From NCBI RefSeq assembly GCF_001038505.1, contig NZ_LDPY01000001.1:1550001-1614000 (forward strand): a DNA stretch of 64,000 bases. Direction: 5' to 3'. The notes beneath the pieces were generated by a model. That model made no database searches. It had not been told where the DNA came from and worked only from the letters and a program-made list of their open reading frames with translations. Position 1 is the first letter of the stretch; each line of letters begins with the position of its first letter. The position numbers and the translations under genes were made by a program. Of the stretch, positions 9,998 to 18,525 are shown piece after piece. The DNA comes from Puniceibacterium sp. IMCC21224. GTDB lineage: Bacteria > Pseudomonadota > Alphaproteobacteria > Rhodobacterales > Rhodobacteraceae.

Positions 9998-10040
9998 GCC
10001 GGGTCCGGGCGAGGGGATTCCCCTTACCCGGCCCGGTTTT
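9998..10040 (+). terminator. Terminator of rpsD
   Basis: Outer stem GCCGGGT/ACCCGGC with an inner AGGGG/CCCCT stem, followed by CCGGTTTT, directly behind the rpsD stop. Confidence 0.7.
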
Positions 10041-10060
10041 GCGTCAAATGATCGACAAAC

Positions 10061-10096
10061 AAAAAAGCCGCGCCCCGAAGGGCGCGGCTTTTTTGT
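10061..10096. terminator. Bidirectional terminator between rpsD and a DUF1127 gene
   Basis: The stem GCCGCGCCC/GGGCGCGGC has the stable loop CGAA and is flanked by AAAAAA and TTTTTT, so it works for both converging genes. Confidence 0.92.
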
Positions 10097-10121
10097 GTCC
10101 GCACAACCTCTGAACGTGGCG

Positions 10122-10355
10122 TCAGAGGTAGAACATGTCACGGAAGACGTAGTGTACGATTTCGTCACGCTTCAGCCCTCGGTTGGCGAGTTGTTCGTCG
10201 CTCATCGCTTGCAGGCGCTCTACTTCCTGGATCTTGCGGTTGCTCTCAGCGATACGGACGAGGCCGCGACCGATGGTCTTGAAAATTTCGCCGATGACGT
10301 TGCCGCGATTAGGGGCTTCGGCGTGGGCGTGTGGTTCGACAAATGCAGTTGCCAT
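10122..10355 (-). CDS. DUF1127 small protein
   Basis: A 77-residue protein whose C-terminal part (ERLQAMSDEQLANRGLKRDEIVHYVF) is a DUF1127 domain, an Arg-rich helical module. Family members bind RNA or affect phosphate and nutrient responses in some alphaproteobacteria. AAGGAT precedes the ATG. Unlike the other DUF1127 gene in this window (58214-58432), no anti-Shine-Dalgarno hairpins follow it, only a terminator. Confidence 0.85.
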   Translation of the reverse strand: MATAFVEPHAHAEAPNRGNVIGEIFKTIGRGLVRIAESNRKIQEVERLQAMSDEQLANRGLKRDEIVHYVFRDMFYL

Positions 10356-10507
10356 TGTTCATATCCTTATGTCTGTGTTGCAGCCAACATATGCCCGCCT
10401 GCCCTCGGCGACCACAGACAGGTTGGAATAGCCGCATCCTTGGAATTGCATGGCTGAAACGGTGAAAAAACAGGCAGTTTTCCCGGTGGTGGGGTGCTTG
10501 CTCGACA

Positions 10508-10530
10508 TATAATTTTTACCAGTTGATAAA
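10508..10530 (+). promoter_or_regulatory. Candidate preT promoter element and RutR-box-like palindrome
   Basis: A perfect TATAAT (10508-10513) is followed at once by TTTACCAGTTGATAAA (10515-10530), a near-perfect inverted repeat resembling the RutR box TTGACCANNTGGTCAA known from E. coli. It lies 55 bases before preT, where a bound repressor would block the start of transcription. No good -35 element is visible. RutR binding is inferred. Confidence 0.5.
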
Positions 10531-10585
10531 AAAATTAACCTATGACAGCCTTTTCTGACAAATACGGCTCACGGAGTGGCGACAG

Positions 10586-11917
10586 ATGGACGGAAAAGCG
10601 TTTGCGACAGGCGTGGTGCCCGGGCGGCTTGGTGCTGCTGATATTGCCGCGGGATTTGCTGATTTGCACCCGGTGCTGAACGATCACGAGGCGCTGGTCG
10701 CTTCTGATCGCTGCTATTTCTGCCACGATGCGCCCTGCATCACCGCCTGTCCGACCGATATCGACATTCCGCTCTTTATCCGGCAGATCGCCACGGGCAC
10801 GCCGGATGCTGCCGCAAAAACGATCCTGAGCCAGAATATCTTGGGGGGTATGTGCGCGCGTGTTTGTCCGACCGAGACGCTGTGTGAAGAGGCGTGCGTG
10901 CGCGAAGCGGCCGAAGGCAAGCCGGTGGATATCGGGCGGCTTCAACGCTATGCCACTGATGGGCTGATGGAGCAGGGGATTCACCCCTTTGTTCGTAACG
11001 TCGACAGCGGCAAAAGGGTTGTCGTCGTTGGGGCCGGTCCGGCAGGACTAGCCTGCGCGCATCGCTTGGCGATGTATGGGCATCAGGTCGAGATCCTGGA
11101 TGCGCGACCCAAGGCAGGCGGGCTGAACGAATACGGCATTGCGGCTTACAAGGCGACCGACGATTTCGCCGCCCGTGAGGTCGATTGGCTGCTCAAGATT
11201 GGTGGCATAACCATACGGACAGGGATCGCGCTGGGCCAGAATGTGGCGCTTGAATCCCTGCGGGCCGATTACGATGCGGTGTTCCTTGGCGTCGGGCTTG
11301 GGGGCGTTAACGGATTTGATACGCCTGGCGCGGACAAGTCCGGGGTATCGGATGCCGTGGATTTCATCGCCGACCTGCGCCAGACCAAGGATATGACGGC
11401 GTTGCCAGTGGGGCGCGATGTTGTGGTGATCGGGGGCGGGATGACTGCCGTGGACGCAGCTGTGCAGGCGCGGCTACTGGGCGCGCTGAATGTCACGATC
11501 GTGTACCGCCGTGGGCAGTCAAGGATGAATGCGAGCCGGTTCGAGCAGGATCTGGCCGCCTCAAAGGGGGTGCGGATTATCACCAATGCGTCGCCTGTGG
11601 CTGTGTATGGAAACGGTGCCGTGCGCGAGATCGAGTTTGAGTATACGGACGATGCGTTGACTCCTACTGGCCAAAAGTTCCGTCTGGCTGCCGATCAGGT
11701 GTTCAAGGCGATTGGTCAATCGCTTGAGGATGTTGATCTGCCAGCGTTGGACGGGCGCAAGATCGCTGTATCAACCGCTGGACGAACATCGTTGGATCTG
11801 GTCTGGGCAGGCGGCGATTGCGCCGCAGGCGGAGACGATCTGACGGTGACCGCCGTGGCTGAGGGGCGCGACGCTGCTGAGGATATTCACGCAAAACTGA
11901 TGGCGGTGGCAGAGTGA
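10586..11917 (+). CDS. preT: NAD-dependent dihydropyrimidine dehydrogenase, subunit PreT
   Basis: The 443-residue flavin- and FeS-containing electron-input subunit that, with PreA, reduces uracil and thymine to dihydro forms. The N-terminal Cys-rich domain binds two 4Fe-4S clusters (RCYFCHDAPCITACPTDIDI, CARVCPTETLCEEACV). Two Rossmann loops follow: VVVVGAGPAGLACAHRL for FAD and VVVIGGGMTAVDAAVQA for NAD(P)H. It resembles glutamate synthase small subunits, but the preA gene 25 bases downstream fixes the role. A RutR-box-like site precedes it. Confidence 0.93.
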   Translation: MDGKAFATGVVPGRLGAADIAAGFADLHPVLNDHEALVASDRCYFCHDAPCITACPTDIDIPLFIRQIATGTPDAAAKTILSQNILGGMCARVCPTETLCEEACVREAAEGKPVDIGRLQRYATDGLMEQGIHPFVRNVDSGKRVVVVGAGPAGLACAHRLAMYGHQVEILDARPKAGGLNEYGIAAYKATDDFAAREVDWLLKIGGITIRTGIALGQNVALESLRADYDAVFLGVGLGGVNGFDTPGADKSGVSDAVDFIADLRQTKDMTALPVGRDVVVIGGGMTAVDAAVQARLLGALNVTIVYRRGQSRMNASRFEQDLAASKGVRIITNASPVAVYGNGAVREIEFEYTDDALTPTGQKFRLAADQVFKAIGQSLEDVDLPALDGRKIAVSTAGRTSLDLVWAGGDCAAGGDDLTVTAVAEGRDAAEDIHAKLMAVAE

Positions 11918-11942
11918 TTTCCACCCGACAGGAGGTACGCAA

Positions 11943-13250
11943 ATGGCTGATCTGACAACCGAATTCGTAGGCATTAAGAGCCCGAACCCCTTCTGGCTGG
12001 CTTCGGCGCCACCAACAGACAAGGAATACAACGTCCGCCGTGCCTTTGAGGCTGGCTGGGGTGGCGTGGTCTGGAAAACCCTTGGCGAAGCCGGGCCACC
12101 GGTCGTCAACGTCAATGGTCCGCGTTACGGCGCAATCTGGGGGGCGGACCGGCGGCTGCTGGGGCTCAACAATATTGAACTGATCACCGACCGCCCGCTC
12201 GAGGTCAACCTGCGTGAGATCAAAGCGGTCAAGCGCGACTATCCCGATCGAGCGTTGGTCGTTTCGCTCATGGTGCCCTGTGTCGAAGAGGCATGGAAGG
12301 CAATCCTTCCACTGGTCGAAGAGACGGGCGCCGACGGAGTTGAGCTGAACTTCGGCTGCCCGCATGGTATGTCTGAACGCGGTATGGGCTCTGCGGTCGG
12401 CCAGGTGCCAGAGTACATTAAGATGGTGACACGCTGGGTCAAACAGAACACACGGATGCCCTGCATCGTAAAACTCACTCCGAATATCACCGACATAAAA
12501 CAGCCGGCGCTTGCCGCGCTTAACGGCGGTGCCGACGCCGTGTCGCTGATCAACACGATCAATTCGATCACGTCGGTCGATCTGGATCTCTATGCACCGG
12601 AACCGACCATCGACGGCAAGGGCGCGCACGGGGGCTATTGCGGGCCCGCGGTTAAGCCTATCGCTCTTAATATGGTGGCCGAGATCGCGCGTACCCCTGA
12701 AATGGCACATCTGCCGATCAGCGGAATTGGGGGTGTGACTACTTGGAAGGATGCTGCCGAATTCATGGCGCTTGGTGCCGGTAATGTTCAGGTCTGCACG
12801 GCGGCGATGACCTATGGTTTCAAGGTGGTGCAAGAGATGATCTCTGGCCTTTCCGACTACATGGATCGCAAAGAGATGGTTGCCACATCGGAACTGGTGC
12901 GCAAGGCGGTACCGAATCTGTGCGACTGGCAGCATTTGAACCTGAACTATATTGCCAAAGCAAAAATTAATCAGGATCTGTGCATTTCCTGCGGTCGCTG
13001 CTTTGCGGTCTGTGAAGATACCTCGCATCAGGCGATTGCAATGACAGCTGATAGGGTATTTTCGGTGAAGGATGACGAATGTGTCGCCTGCAACCTCTGT
13101 GTCAATGTTTGCCCAGTAGAAGACTGCATTACAATGGAAGAAATGAAGCCAGGTGCTATCGATCTGCGCACTGGGAAAGTGGTAGATCCACACTACGCCA
13201 ATTGGACGACTCACCCAAACAATCCGGGCGTTATCAAAGCCGCTGAGTAG
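11943..13250 (+). CDS. preA: NAD-dependent dihydropyrimidine dehydrogenase, subunit PreA
   Basis: The 435-residue catalytic subunit. It is a dihydroorotate-dehydrogenase-like FMN barrel (residues about 1-310) with the active-site Cys in ELNFGCPHGMSERGMG, then two 4Fe-4S ferredoxin motifs (CISCGRCFAVCEDTSHQAI and CVACNLCVNVCPVEDCITM). AGGAGG lies just before the ATG. Together with PreT it starts reductive pyrimidine breakdown, continued by dihydropyrimidinase (15820) and the carbamoyl-amide hydrolase (14464). Confidence 0.95.
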   Translation: MADLTTEFVGIKSPNPFWLASAPPTDKEYNVRRAFEAGWGGVVWKTLGEAGPPVVNVNGPRYGAIWGADRRLLGLNNIELITDRPLEVNLREIKAVKRDYPDRALVVSLMVPCVEEAWKAILPLVEETGADGVELNFGCPHGMSERGMGSAVGQVPEYIKMVTRWVKQNTRMPCIVKLTPNITDIKQPALAALNGGADAVSLINTINSITSVDLDLYAPEPTIDGKGAHGGYCGPAVKPIALNMVAEIARTPEMAHLPISGIGGVTTWKDAAEFMALGAGNVQVCTAAMTYGFKVVQEMISGLSDYMDRKEMVATSELVRKAVPNLCDWQHLNLNYIAKAKINQDLCISCGRCFAVCEDTSHQAIAMTADRVFSVKDDECVACNLCVNVCPVEDCITMEEMKPGAIDLRTGKVVDPHYANWTTHPNNPGVIKAAE

Positions 13251-13259
13251 ACCTTAGCT

Positions 13260-13285
13260 CAAGATTTTTCGTACGAAAAATCTTG
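13260..13285. terminator. Perfect AT-rich palindrome after preA
   Basis: A 26-bp perfect palindrome (half: CAAGATTTTTCGT) 10 bases beyond preA, ending the converging preA and rutR-side transcripts. A second hairpin, GAAAATTC/GAATTTTC with loop GTAA, lies at 13306-13325. Either could work in both directions. Confidence 0.6.
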
Positions 13286-13332
13286 GTCCATATCTCTGCA
13301 TCAACGAAAATTCGTAAGAATTTTCTTAGAGC

Positions 13333-13596
13333 CTAGCATATTACACGCATATGTCCGTCGTGGCAGATAATCACGTATTGGTCGCCACATGCGATGAGGT
13401 GAAAACCACGTCTCCGAACTTCATCAATGAGAGCCTCGCGACCGACCTCTCGATGGACATCACGCATTTTGCGCCGAACGACGCCGCCAGTGTGGGCCGC
13501 TTGCGCGGAAAAGATCCGTGACATCCAAGCCAAATTGACCGGCCGGTCAATCTGTTCGAGGGCGCGTTGCGAAAGAGAGGATGTGTGAACCTGCAT
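13333..13596 (-). CDS. Small conserved-looking protein downstream of rutR
   Basis: An 87-residue frame whose C-terminal two thirds look like a real protein (MSRIFSAQAAHTGGVVRRK, REALIDEVRRRGFHLIACG, DQYVIICHDGHM). From memory it resembles short Rhodobacteraceae proteins sometimes mislabelled as phosphoribosylanthranilate isomerase; I cannot verify this here. It lies on the rutR strand, 52 bases behind the rutR stop. The start is uncertain: ATG 13596 or ATG 13524, neither with a good ribosome site. Confidence 0.5.
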   Translation of the reverse strand: MQVHTSSLSQRALEQIDRPVNLAWMSRIFSAQAAHTGGVVRRKMRDVHREVGREALIDEVRRRGFHLIACGDQYVIICHDGHMRVIC

Positions 13597-13648
13597 GCTC
13601 CGAAACTTAGCTGGACAATGGTAAATGCCTCGTAAGTGATGTTTCAAG

Positions 13649-14269
13649 TCATATGCTGAGCAGTTTGTTGAACAGCATTTCCACATGTCGATCGGCACCC
13701 TTTTGCGCCGTTTCGACATCGGGCAGCAGGACCTGCACCTGCGAGGCGAAATCTGCATAATGCTGAGTGATCGCCCAGATCGAAAAGATCAGATGCTCGG
13801 GTTCTATCTGTGCAATCTTTCCGTCATCCATCCAGCCGCGAATTAGAATGCACTTCTCGTCAAACAGTGGCTTCAGTCTTGCGTGCAGATGTGGGCCGAT
13901 CCGCGGTGCCCCTTGTGTGATCTCATTGGCAAATAGCCGACTTTCGCGTGGGTATGCGCGGCTCATCTCCATCTTGCGACTGATGTAGCGTAGCAGTTCT
14001 TCGAGCGGCGCACCCTCCGGGTCCATTTCTTCGAGCGGCGCCAGCCACTCATCCATCAAGGTGTTGAGCAATTCGATATGGATCGCCTCTTTGCTGGCAA
14101 AGTAATAGAGCATGTTTGGCTTGGACAGACCTGCAGTTTCGGCGATCTGGTCCAGCGTCGCGCCGCGAAACCCGTAGCGCGAAAATACATCCAACGCCGC
14201 GTCCAGAATCTTGCGCCGGTTGCGCAATTGAATGCGGCTTGGCTTTTTCTCAGTATTTTCAGTAGCCAT
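13649..14269 (-). CDS. rutR: TetR-family pyrimidine catabolism regulator, RutR-like
   Basis: A 206-residue TetR-type repressor. The N-terminal HTH is RRKILDAALDVFSRYGFRGATLDQIAETAGLSKPNMLYYF. The ligand domain matches E. coli RutR as I recall it, including SRAYPRESRLFANEI, LIRGWMDDGKI and HLIFSIWAITQHYADFASQV. RutR senses uracil and thymine and binds TTGACCANNTGGTCAA. The gene sits inside the pyrimidine locus, divergent from the amide hydrolase, with a near-match to that box between them. Confidence 0.9.
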   Translation of the reverse strand: MATENTEKKPSRIQLRNRRKILDAALDVFSRYGFRGATLDQIAETAGLSKPNMLYYFASKEAIHIELLNTLMDEWLAPLEEMDPEGAPLEELLRYISRKMEMSRAYPRESRLFANEITQGAPRIGPHLHARLKPLFDEKCILIRGWMDDGKIAQIEPEHLIFSIWAITQHYADFASQVQVLLPDVETAQKGADRHVEMLFNKLLSI

Positions 14270-14389
14270 CCGCGTCGCGTCCTATTCCGTCTTGCTTCTG
14301 GATTATGCAGCGCCTGACAGCGACCACCGGTTGCTATCAATTGCCCCAAGTGAAACCTTGACAGTCTGATGACGCATTGCAATCGTGTC

Positions 14390-14405
14390 TTGACCAAATG
14401 GTAAA
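14390..14405 (+). promoter_or_regulatory. RutR-box-like operator
   Basis: TTGACCAAATGGTAAA differs from the E. coli RutR consensus TTGACCANNTGGTCAA at one position. It lies 58 bases before the hydrolase start and 120 bases from the divergent rutR start, so it could control the catabolic operon, rutR, or both. Confidence 0.65.
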
Positions 14406-14463
14406 AAACATGTGGGCCGGGGGCAACAGATGCCTGCCTGGTCGGAAGTGACGGGGACAAGAC

Positions 14464-15714
14464 ATGGCTGCACCGGGCGAAAACCTGAGGATAAACGGCG
14501 ACCGGCTGTGGGAGACCCTGGTGCAGATGGCAAAGGTCGGTCCCGGTGTCGCGGGTGGCAACAACCGCCAGACTCTGACCGATGCGGATGCTGAGGGTCG
14601 CGCGCTGTTCCAGTCCTGGTGCGAGGCGGCAGGGTGCAGCATGGGATTGGATGCACTTGGCAATATGTTTGCGACGCGGGCCGGAACTGACCCCGACGCG
14701 TTGCCGGTCTACGTGGGCTCACATCTGGACACGCAGCCCACGGGCGGCAAGTACGACGGCGTTCTGGGCGTTTTGGGCGGGCTTGAGCTCCTGCGGACGC
14801 TCAACGATCTGGACATCAAAACCCGGCATCCGATTGTGGCAACCAACTGGACCAACGAAGAAGGGGCCCGGTTCGCGCCACCCATGCTGGCTTCGGGTGT
14901 CTTTGCCGGTGTGCATGCGCAGGACTGGGCCGAGAGCCGCGAAGACGCAAAGGGGCTGCGCTTTGGCGACGAACTTGATCGGATCGGCTGGCGCGGCGAT
15001 GAACCTGTTGGCGCGCGCAAGATGCACGCCTTTTTCGAACTGCATATCGAGCAGGGTCCGATTCTCGAGGCCGAAGGCAAAGACATTGGCGTCGTGACCC
15101 ATGGACAGGGGCTGTCCTGGACGCAAGTCACCATCACCGGCAAGGATGCGCATACCGGATCCACGCCGATGCCGATGCGGCGCAACGCGGGCCTTGGGAT
15201 GGCGCGGGTGCTGGAATTGGTCGAAGAGATTGCATGGTCGCACAAACCTGATGCCGTCGGGGCCGCAGGACATATTGATGTCTATCCGAACTCGCGCAAC
15301 GTGATTCCGGGTAAAGCGGTCTTTACTGTCGATTTTCGGTCGCCGGATCTTGGAGTGATCAAAGACATGGAGGCGCGCCTCAAGGTTGGCGCTCAGAAGA
15401 TCTGTGACGATATGGGGCTTGGTGTCGAGTTCGAAGTGGTCGGAGGCTTTGATCCGGTGACCTTTGATCCGACCTGTGTTTCTGCGATCCGCGATGCCGC
15501 CGAGCGTCTGGGCTATTCTCACCGCGATATCATTTCGGGTGCCGGGCACGACGCCTGCTGGATCAATCAGGTGGCGCCGACGGCTATGATCATGTGCCCG
15601 TGCGTCGATGGGCTGAGTCACAATGAGGCTGAAGATATCTCAAAGCAGTGGGCGACAGCGGGGGCGGATGTGCTGTTGCACGCGGTGGTCGAGACGGCGG
15701 GAATCGTCGAATAA
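14464..15714 (+). CDS. Zn-dependent M20 amidohydrolase, probably beta-ureidopropionase
   Basis: A 416-residue enzyme of the hydantoinase/carbamoylase (HyuC/AmaB) branch of peptidase family M20. Metal ligands are visible: the His and Asp in VGSHLDTQPTGGKYDG, the Glu pair in TNEEGARF, the His in ELHIEQGP and the late His in SGAGHDACWI. Allantoate amidohydrolases look alike. The neighbours (preTA, dihydropyrimidinase) point to cleavage of N-carbamoyl-beta-alanine or -aminoisobutyrate, the last step of reductive pyrimidine breakdown. Confidence 0.88.
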   Translation: MAAPGENLRINGDRLWETLVQMAKVGPGVAGGNNRQTLTDADAEGRALFQSWCEAAGCSMGLDALGNMFATRAGTDPDALPVYVGSHLDTQPTGGKYDGVLGVLGGLELLRTLNDLDIKTRHPIVATNWTNEEGARFAPPMLASGVFAGVHAQDWAESREDAKGLRFGDELDRIGWRGDEPVGARKMHAFFELHIEQGPILEAEGKDIGVVTHGQGLSWTQVTITGKDAHTGSTPMPMRRNAGLGMARVLELVEEIAWSHKPDAVGAAGHIDVYPNSRNVIPGKAVFTVDFRSPDLGVIKDMEARLKVGAQKICDDMGLGVEFEVVGGFDPVTFDPTCVSAIRDAAERLGYSHRDIISGAGHDACWINQVAPTAMIMCPCVDGLSHNEAEDISKQWATAGADVLLHAVVETAGIVE

Positions 15715-15729
15715 GGTGCAGGATAAATC

Positions 15730-15770
15730 GGGGGCTCTGCCCCCGGACCCCCGGCATATTTGGGAACAGA
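15730..15770 (+). repeat. GC-rich intergenic palindromic motif
   Basis: GGGGGC TCT GCCCCC, then GGACCCCCGG and CATATTTGGGAACAG. From memory, a motif of this form is scattered between genes in many Rhodobacteraceae genomes. It lies between the hydrolase and dihydropyrimidinase genes and could act as an mRNA hairpin between them. Confidence 0.5.
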
Positions 15771-15819
15771 AGAAGACAAGGGTGCGGCCACGAGCCGTAG
15801 CGGATCGGAAGGGACTGAA

Positions 15820-17271
15820 ATGACGACAGTCATCAAGAACGGCACAATCGTGACGGCGGATCTGACCTATGAGGCGGATATTCTGATCGAAGGCGGCGTG
15901 ATCACCGAGATCGGCATCGGGCTGAGCGGCGACGAGGTTCTCGACGCGACCGGGTGCTATGTCATGCCGGGTGGGATTGATCCGCATGTGCATCTTGAGA
16001 TGCCGTTCATGGGCACCTATTCGGCGGATGATTTTGAGAGCGGGACCCGCGCCGCGCTGGCGGGCGGAACGACGATGGTGGTGGACTTCTGTCTGCCAAG
16101 CCCCGGGCAGGGCCTGCTTGACGGATTGCAGATGTGGGACAACAAATCCACCCGGGCGCATTGCGACTATTCCTTTCATATGGCGGTGACCTGGTGGGGC
16201 GAAAAAGTATTTGAAGACATGAAGGTGGTGACCGAGAGGGGCATCAATACCTTCAAGCACTTCATGGCCTACAAGGGCGCGCTTATGGTGAATGACGATG
16301 AGATGTATGCCTCGTTCCAGCGCTGCGCTGAACTGGGCGCGATCCCTCTGGTGCATGCCGAGAATGGCGATGTGGTGGCGGAGCTGTCGGCGCGGTTGCT
16401 GGCCGAGGGCAACAATGGGCCCGAGGCACATGCCTATTCGCGGCCGCCGCAGGTCGAAGGAGAGGCCACCAACCGCGCGATCATGATTGCGGATATGGCG
16501 GGCGTGCCACTCTATGTTGTGCATACAAGCTGTGAAGAGAGCCACGAGGCGATCCGGCGGGCGCGGATGCAGGGCAAGCGGGTCTGGGGCGAGCCGCTGA
16601 TCCAGCATCTGACGCTCGACGAGAGCGAGTATTTCAATGCCGACTGGGATCACGCCGCGCGGCGGGTGATGTCGCCGCCATTCCGCGACAAGCGCAATCA
16701 GGACAGCCTGTGGGCTGGGCTGCAGTCAGGGTCGTTGTCCGTGGTCGCGACGGATCATTGTGCGTTCACCACCGACCAGAAACGCTATGGTGTAGGGGAT
16801 TTTACCAAGATCCCGAACGGGACCGGCGGGTTGGAAGACCGGCTGCCGATGCTCTGGACCTATGGTGTTGCGACGGGTCGACTGACGCCGAACGAATTTG
16901 TCGCAGTCACGTCGACCAATATTGCCAAAATCCTGAATGTGTATCCGAAAAAGGGTGCCATTCTGGTGGGTGCGGATGCGGATATCGTGGTTCTGGACCC
17001 TGAGAAAGAAAAAACCATCACCGCTGCGTCGCAGCAATCCGCCATTGATTACAATGTGTTCGAAGGCAAGAAGGTCAAAGGCCTGCCGCGGTATACCCTG
17101 ACCCGAGGCCGGGTTGCCGTCCTGGATGGTCAGATCAAGCCGATGGAGGGACACGGTCGGTTTGTACCGCGCGCACCGATGGGCACTGTGAACAAGGCGC
17201 TGTCATCCTGGAAAGAACTGACGGCGCCACGCAAGGTCGAGCGGACCGGCATCCCGGCGAGCGGGGTCTAG
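15820..17271 (+). CDS. hydA: Dihydropyrimidinase
   Basis: A 483-residue amidohydrolase-superfamily enzyme that opens dihydrouracil and dihydrothymine rings. Metal-site residues: PGGIDPHVHLEMPF (HxH), FKHFMAYKGALMV (the Lys that becomes carboxylated), LVHAENGD, YVVHTSC and VATDHCAF (final Asp). The ATG at 15820 (MTTVIKNGTIV) is preceded by GGAAGGGA; earlier in-frame codons are not protein-like. It acts between PreTA and the amide hydrolase. Confidence 0.95.
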   Translation: MTTVIKNGTIVTADLTYEADILIEGGVITEIGIGLSGDEVLDATGCYVMPGGIDPHVHLEMPFMGTYSADDFESGTRAALAGGTTMVVDFCLPSPGQGLLDGLQMWDNKSTRAHCDYSFHMAVTWWGEKVFEDMKVVTERGINTFKHFMAYKGALMVNDDEMYASFQRCAELGAIPLVHAENGDVVAELSARLLAEGNNGPEAHAYSRPPQVEGEATNRAIMIADMAGVPLYVVHTSCEESHEAIRRARMQGKRVWGEPLIQHLTLDESEYFNADWDHAARRVMSPPFRDKRNQDSLWAGLQSGSLSVVATDHCAFTTDQKRYGVGDFTKIPNGTGGLEDRLPMLWTYGVATGRLTPNEFVAVTSTNIAKILNVYPKKGAILVGADADIVVLDPEKEKTITAASQQSAIDYNVFEGKKVKGLPRYTLTRGRVAVLDGQIKPMEGHGRFVPRAPMGTVNKALSSWKELTAPRKVERTGIPASGV

Positions 17272-17529
17272 GGAGATGCAACAGATAGACAAAGCGGTGC
17301 CGGTCAGTTTCACTGCCGGTATCGTCGAACTGATCTTTGGTAATTCTCGGACTAGGGGCGGGCGAGTATTTAGCGAGCAAAATTCGGATGGTCGCAATTC
17401 AGCTGGCGTTGCTTCTGACAAGTCGAATATTGCGATCTGTTTGGTGCGGGGTCTGCTGTTGAAACTGTCCCTGGGTTTGTGGGAAATTTCGGCCGGATAT
17501 AGTTCTGTTTTAGAGAGGCCGCGCTAGCC

Positions 17530-18351
17530 GTGTCTATTTCGCCAGACGCAGACCGGGCCATTGACCGCGATACGCAAGCTGTGATCTCTGCCCGTAACCT
17601 TGACCTGACATTTCAGACCGGAGACGGGCCGGTGCAGGCGCTGAGCGATGTCGATCTTGATATCGCAAAGGGTGAATTTGTCAGCTTTATTGGTCCGTCT
17701 GGCTGTGGAAAGACGACCTTTCTGCGGGTCATGGCGGATCTGGAGCAGCCAACGGGGGGCGCGATCACCGTCAACGGCGTGTCGCCGCGCGAGGCGCGGT
17801 TGAGCCGGGCGTATGGCTATGTGTTTCAGGCAGCAGGTCTGTACCCATGGCGCACGATCGGCGGAAATATCCGTCTGCCGCTGGAAATCATGGGCTATTC
17901 GCGCGCCGATCAGGCCGAACGGGTGGCACGGGTGCTCGAGCTGGTCGAGTTGACCGGGTTCGAGAAAAAATTCCCGTGGCAGTTGTCTGGGGGGATGCAG
18001 CAGCGGGCGTCGATTGCGCGGGCGCTGGCCTTTGATGCTGACATCCTGTTGATGGACGAGCCGTTCGGCGCGCTGGACGAAATTGTGCGTGATCATCTGA
18101 ACGAGCAGTTGCTGGCGCTTTGGAAGCGCACCGAAAAGACGATCTGTTTTGTGACGCATTCAATCCCCGAAGCGGTCTATCTGAGTAGCAAAATCGTGGT
18201 GATGAGCCCGCGGCCCGGACGGATCACCGATGTGATCGATAGCCCGCTGCCAAGAGACCGGCCGCTGGATATTCGCGATTCTGCGGTATTTCTGGAGGTG
18301 GCGCACCGGGTGCGCGAGGGGCTGCGGGCAGGGCACGCCTATGATGGATAG
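17530..18351 (+). CDS. ABC transporter ATP-binding protein, NitT/TauT type
   Basis: A 273-residue ATPase with Walker A (IGPSGCGKTTFLRV), signature (QLSGGMQQRASIARAL) and Walker B (ILLMDEPFGALDEI). This class drives uptake of nitrate, taurine, thiamine precursors and similar small molecules. Its place directly after dihydropyrimidinase suggests uptake of pyrimidines or their breakdown intermediates. It forms one system with the two permeases and binding protein that follow. 258 bases separate it from the dihydropyrimidinase gene, with no clear operator. Confidence 0.92.
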   Translation: MSISPDADRAIDRDTQAVISARNLDLTFQTGDGPVQALSDVDLDIAKGEFVSFIGPSGCGKTTFLRVMADLEQPTGGAITVNGVSPREARLSRAYGYVFQAAGLYPWRTIGGNIRLPLEIMGYSRADQAERVARVLELVELTGFEKKFPWQLSGGMQQRASIARALAFDADILLMDEPFGALDEIVRDHLNEQLLALWKRTEKTICFVTHSIPEAVYLSSKIVVMSPRPGRITDVIDSPLPRDRPLDIRDSAVFLEVAHRVREGLRAGHAYDG

Positions 18352-18525
18352 GATTCGCCCGACCCCGCATGGACGGTATGAGGATGTCGCCCGGTCGGGC
18401 ACATGGCTGTCATCGAGCCCGGGGATCGATGTCCTAGCCGCTGGATCGACTGGAGGCGGGAGGATGCGCGCGATGATGGGGCGGATTTTGCGTATTTTAA
18501 AAGAGAAGAAGCGGGGAGCGGCGTG

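Noticed and set aside
11703..13214. 503-residue minus-strand protein opposite preA
   Set aside because: It is the antisense shadow of preT/preA, with His/Arg-rich composition and no domain.
13535..13550. TTGACCGGCCGGTCAA as a third RutR operator
   Set aside because: The half-sites fit, but it lies inside the small protein frame downstream of rutR, far from any start, and the centre lacks the A-NN-T spacing.
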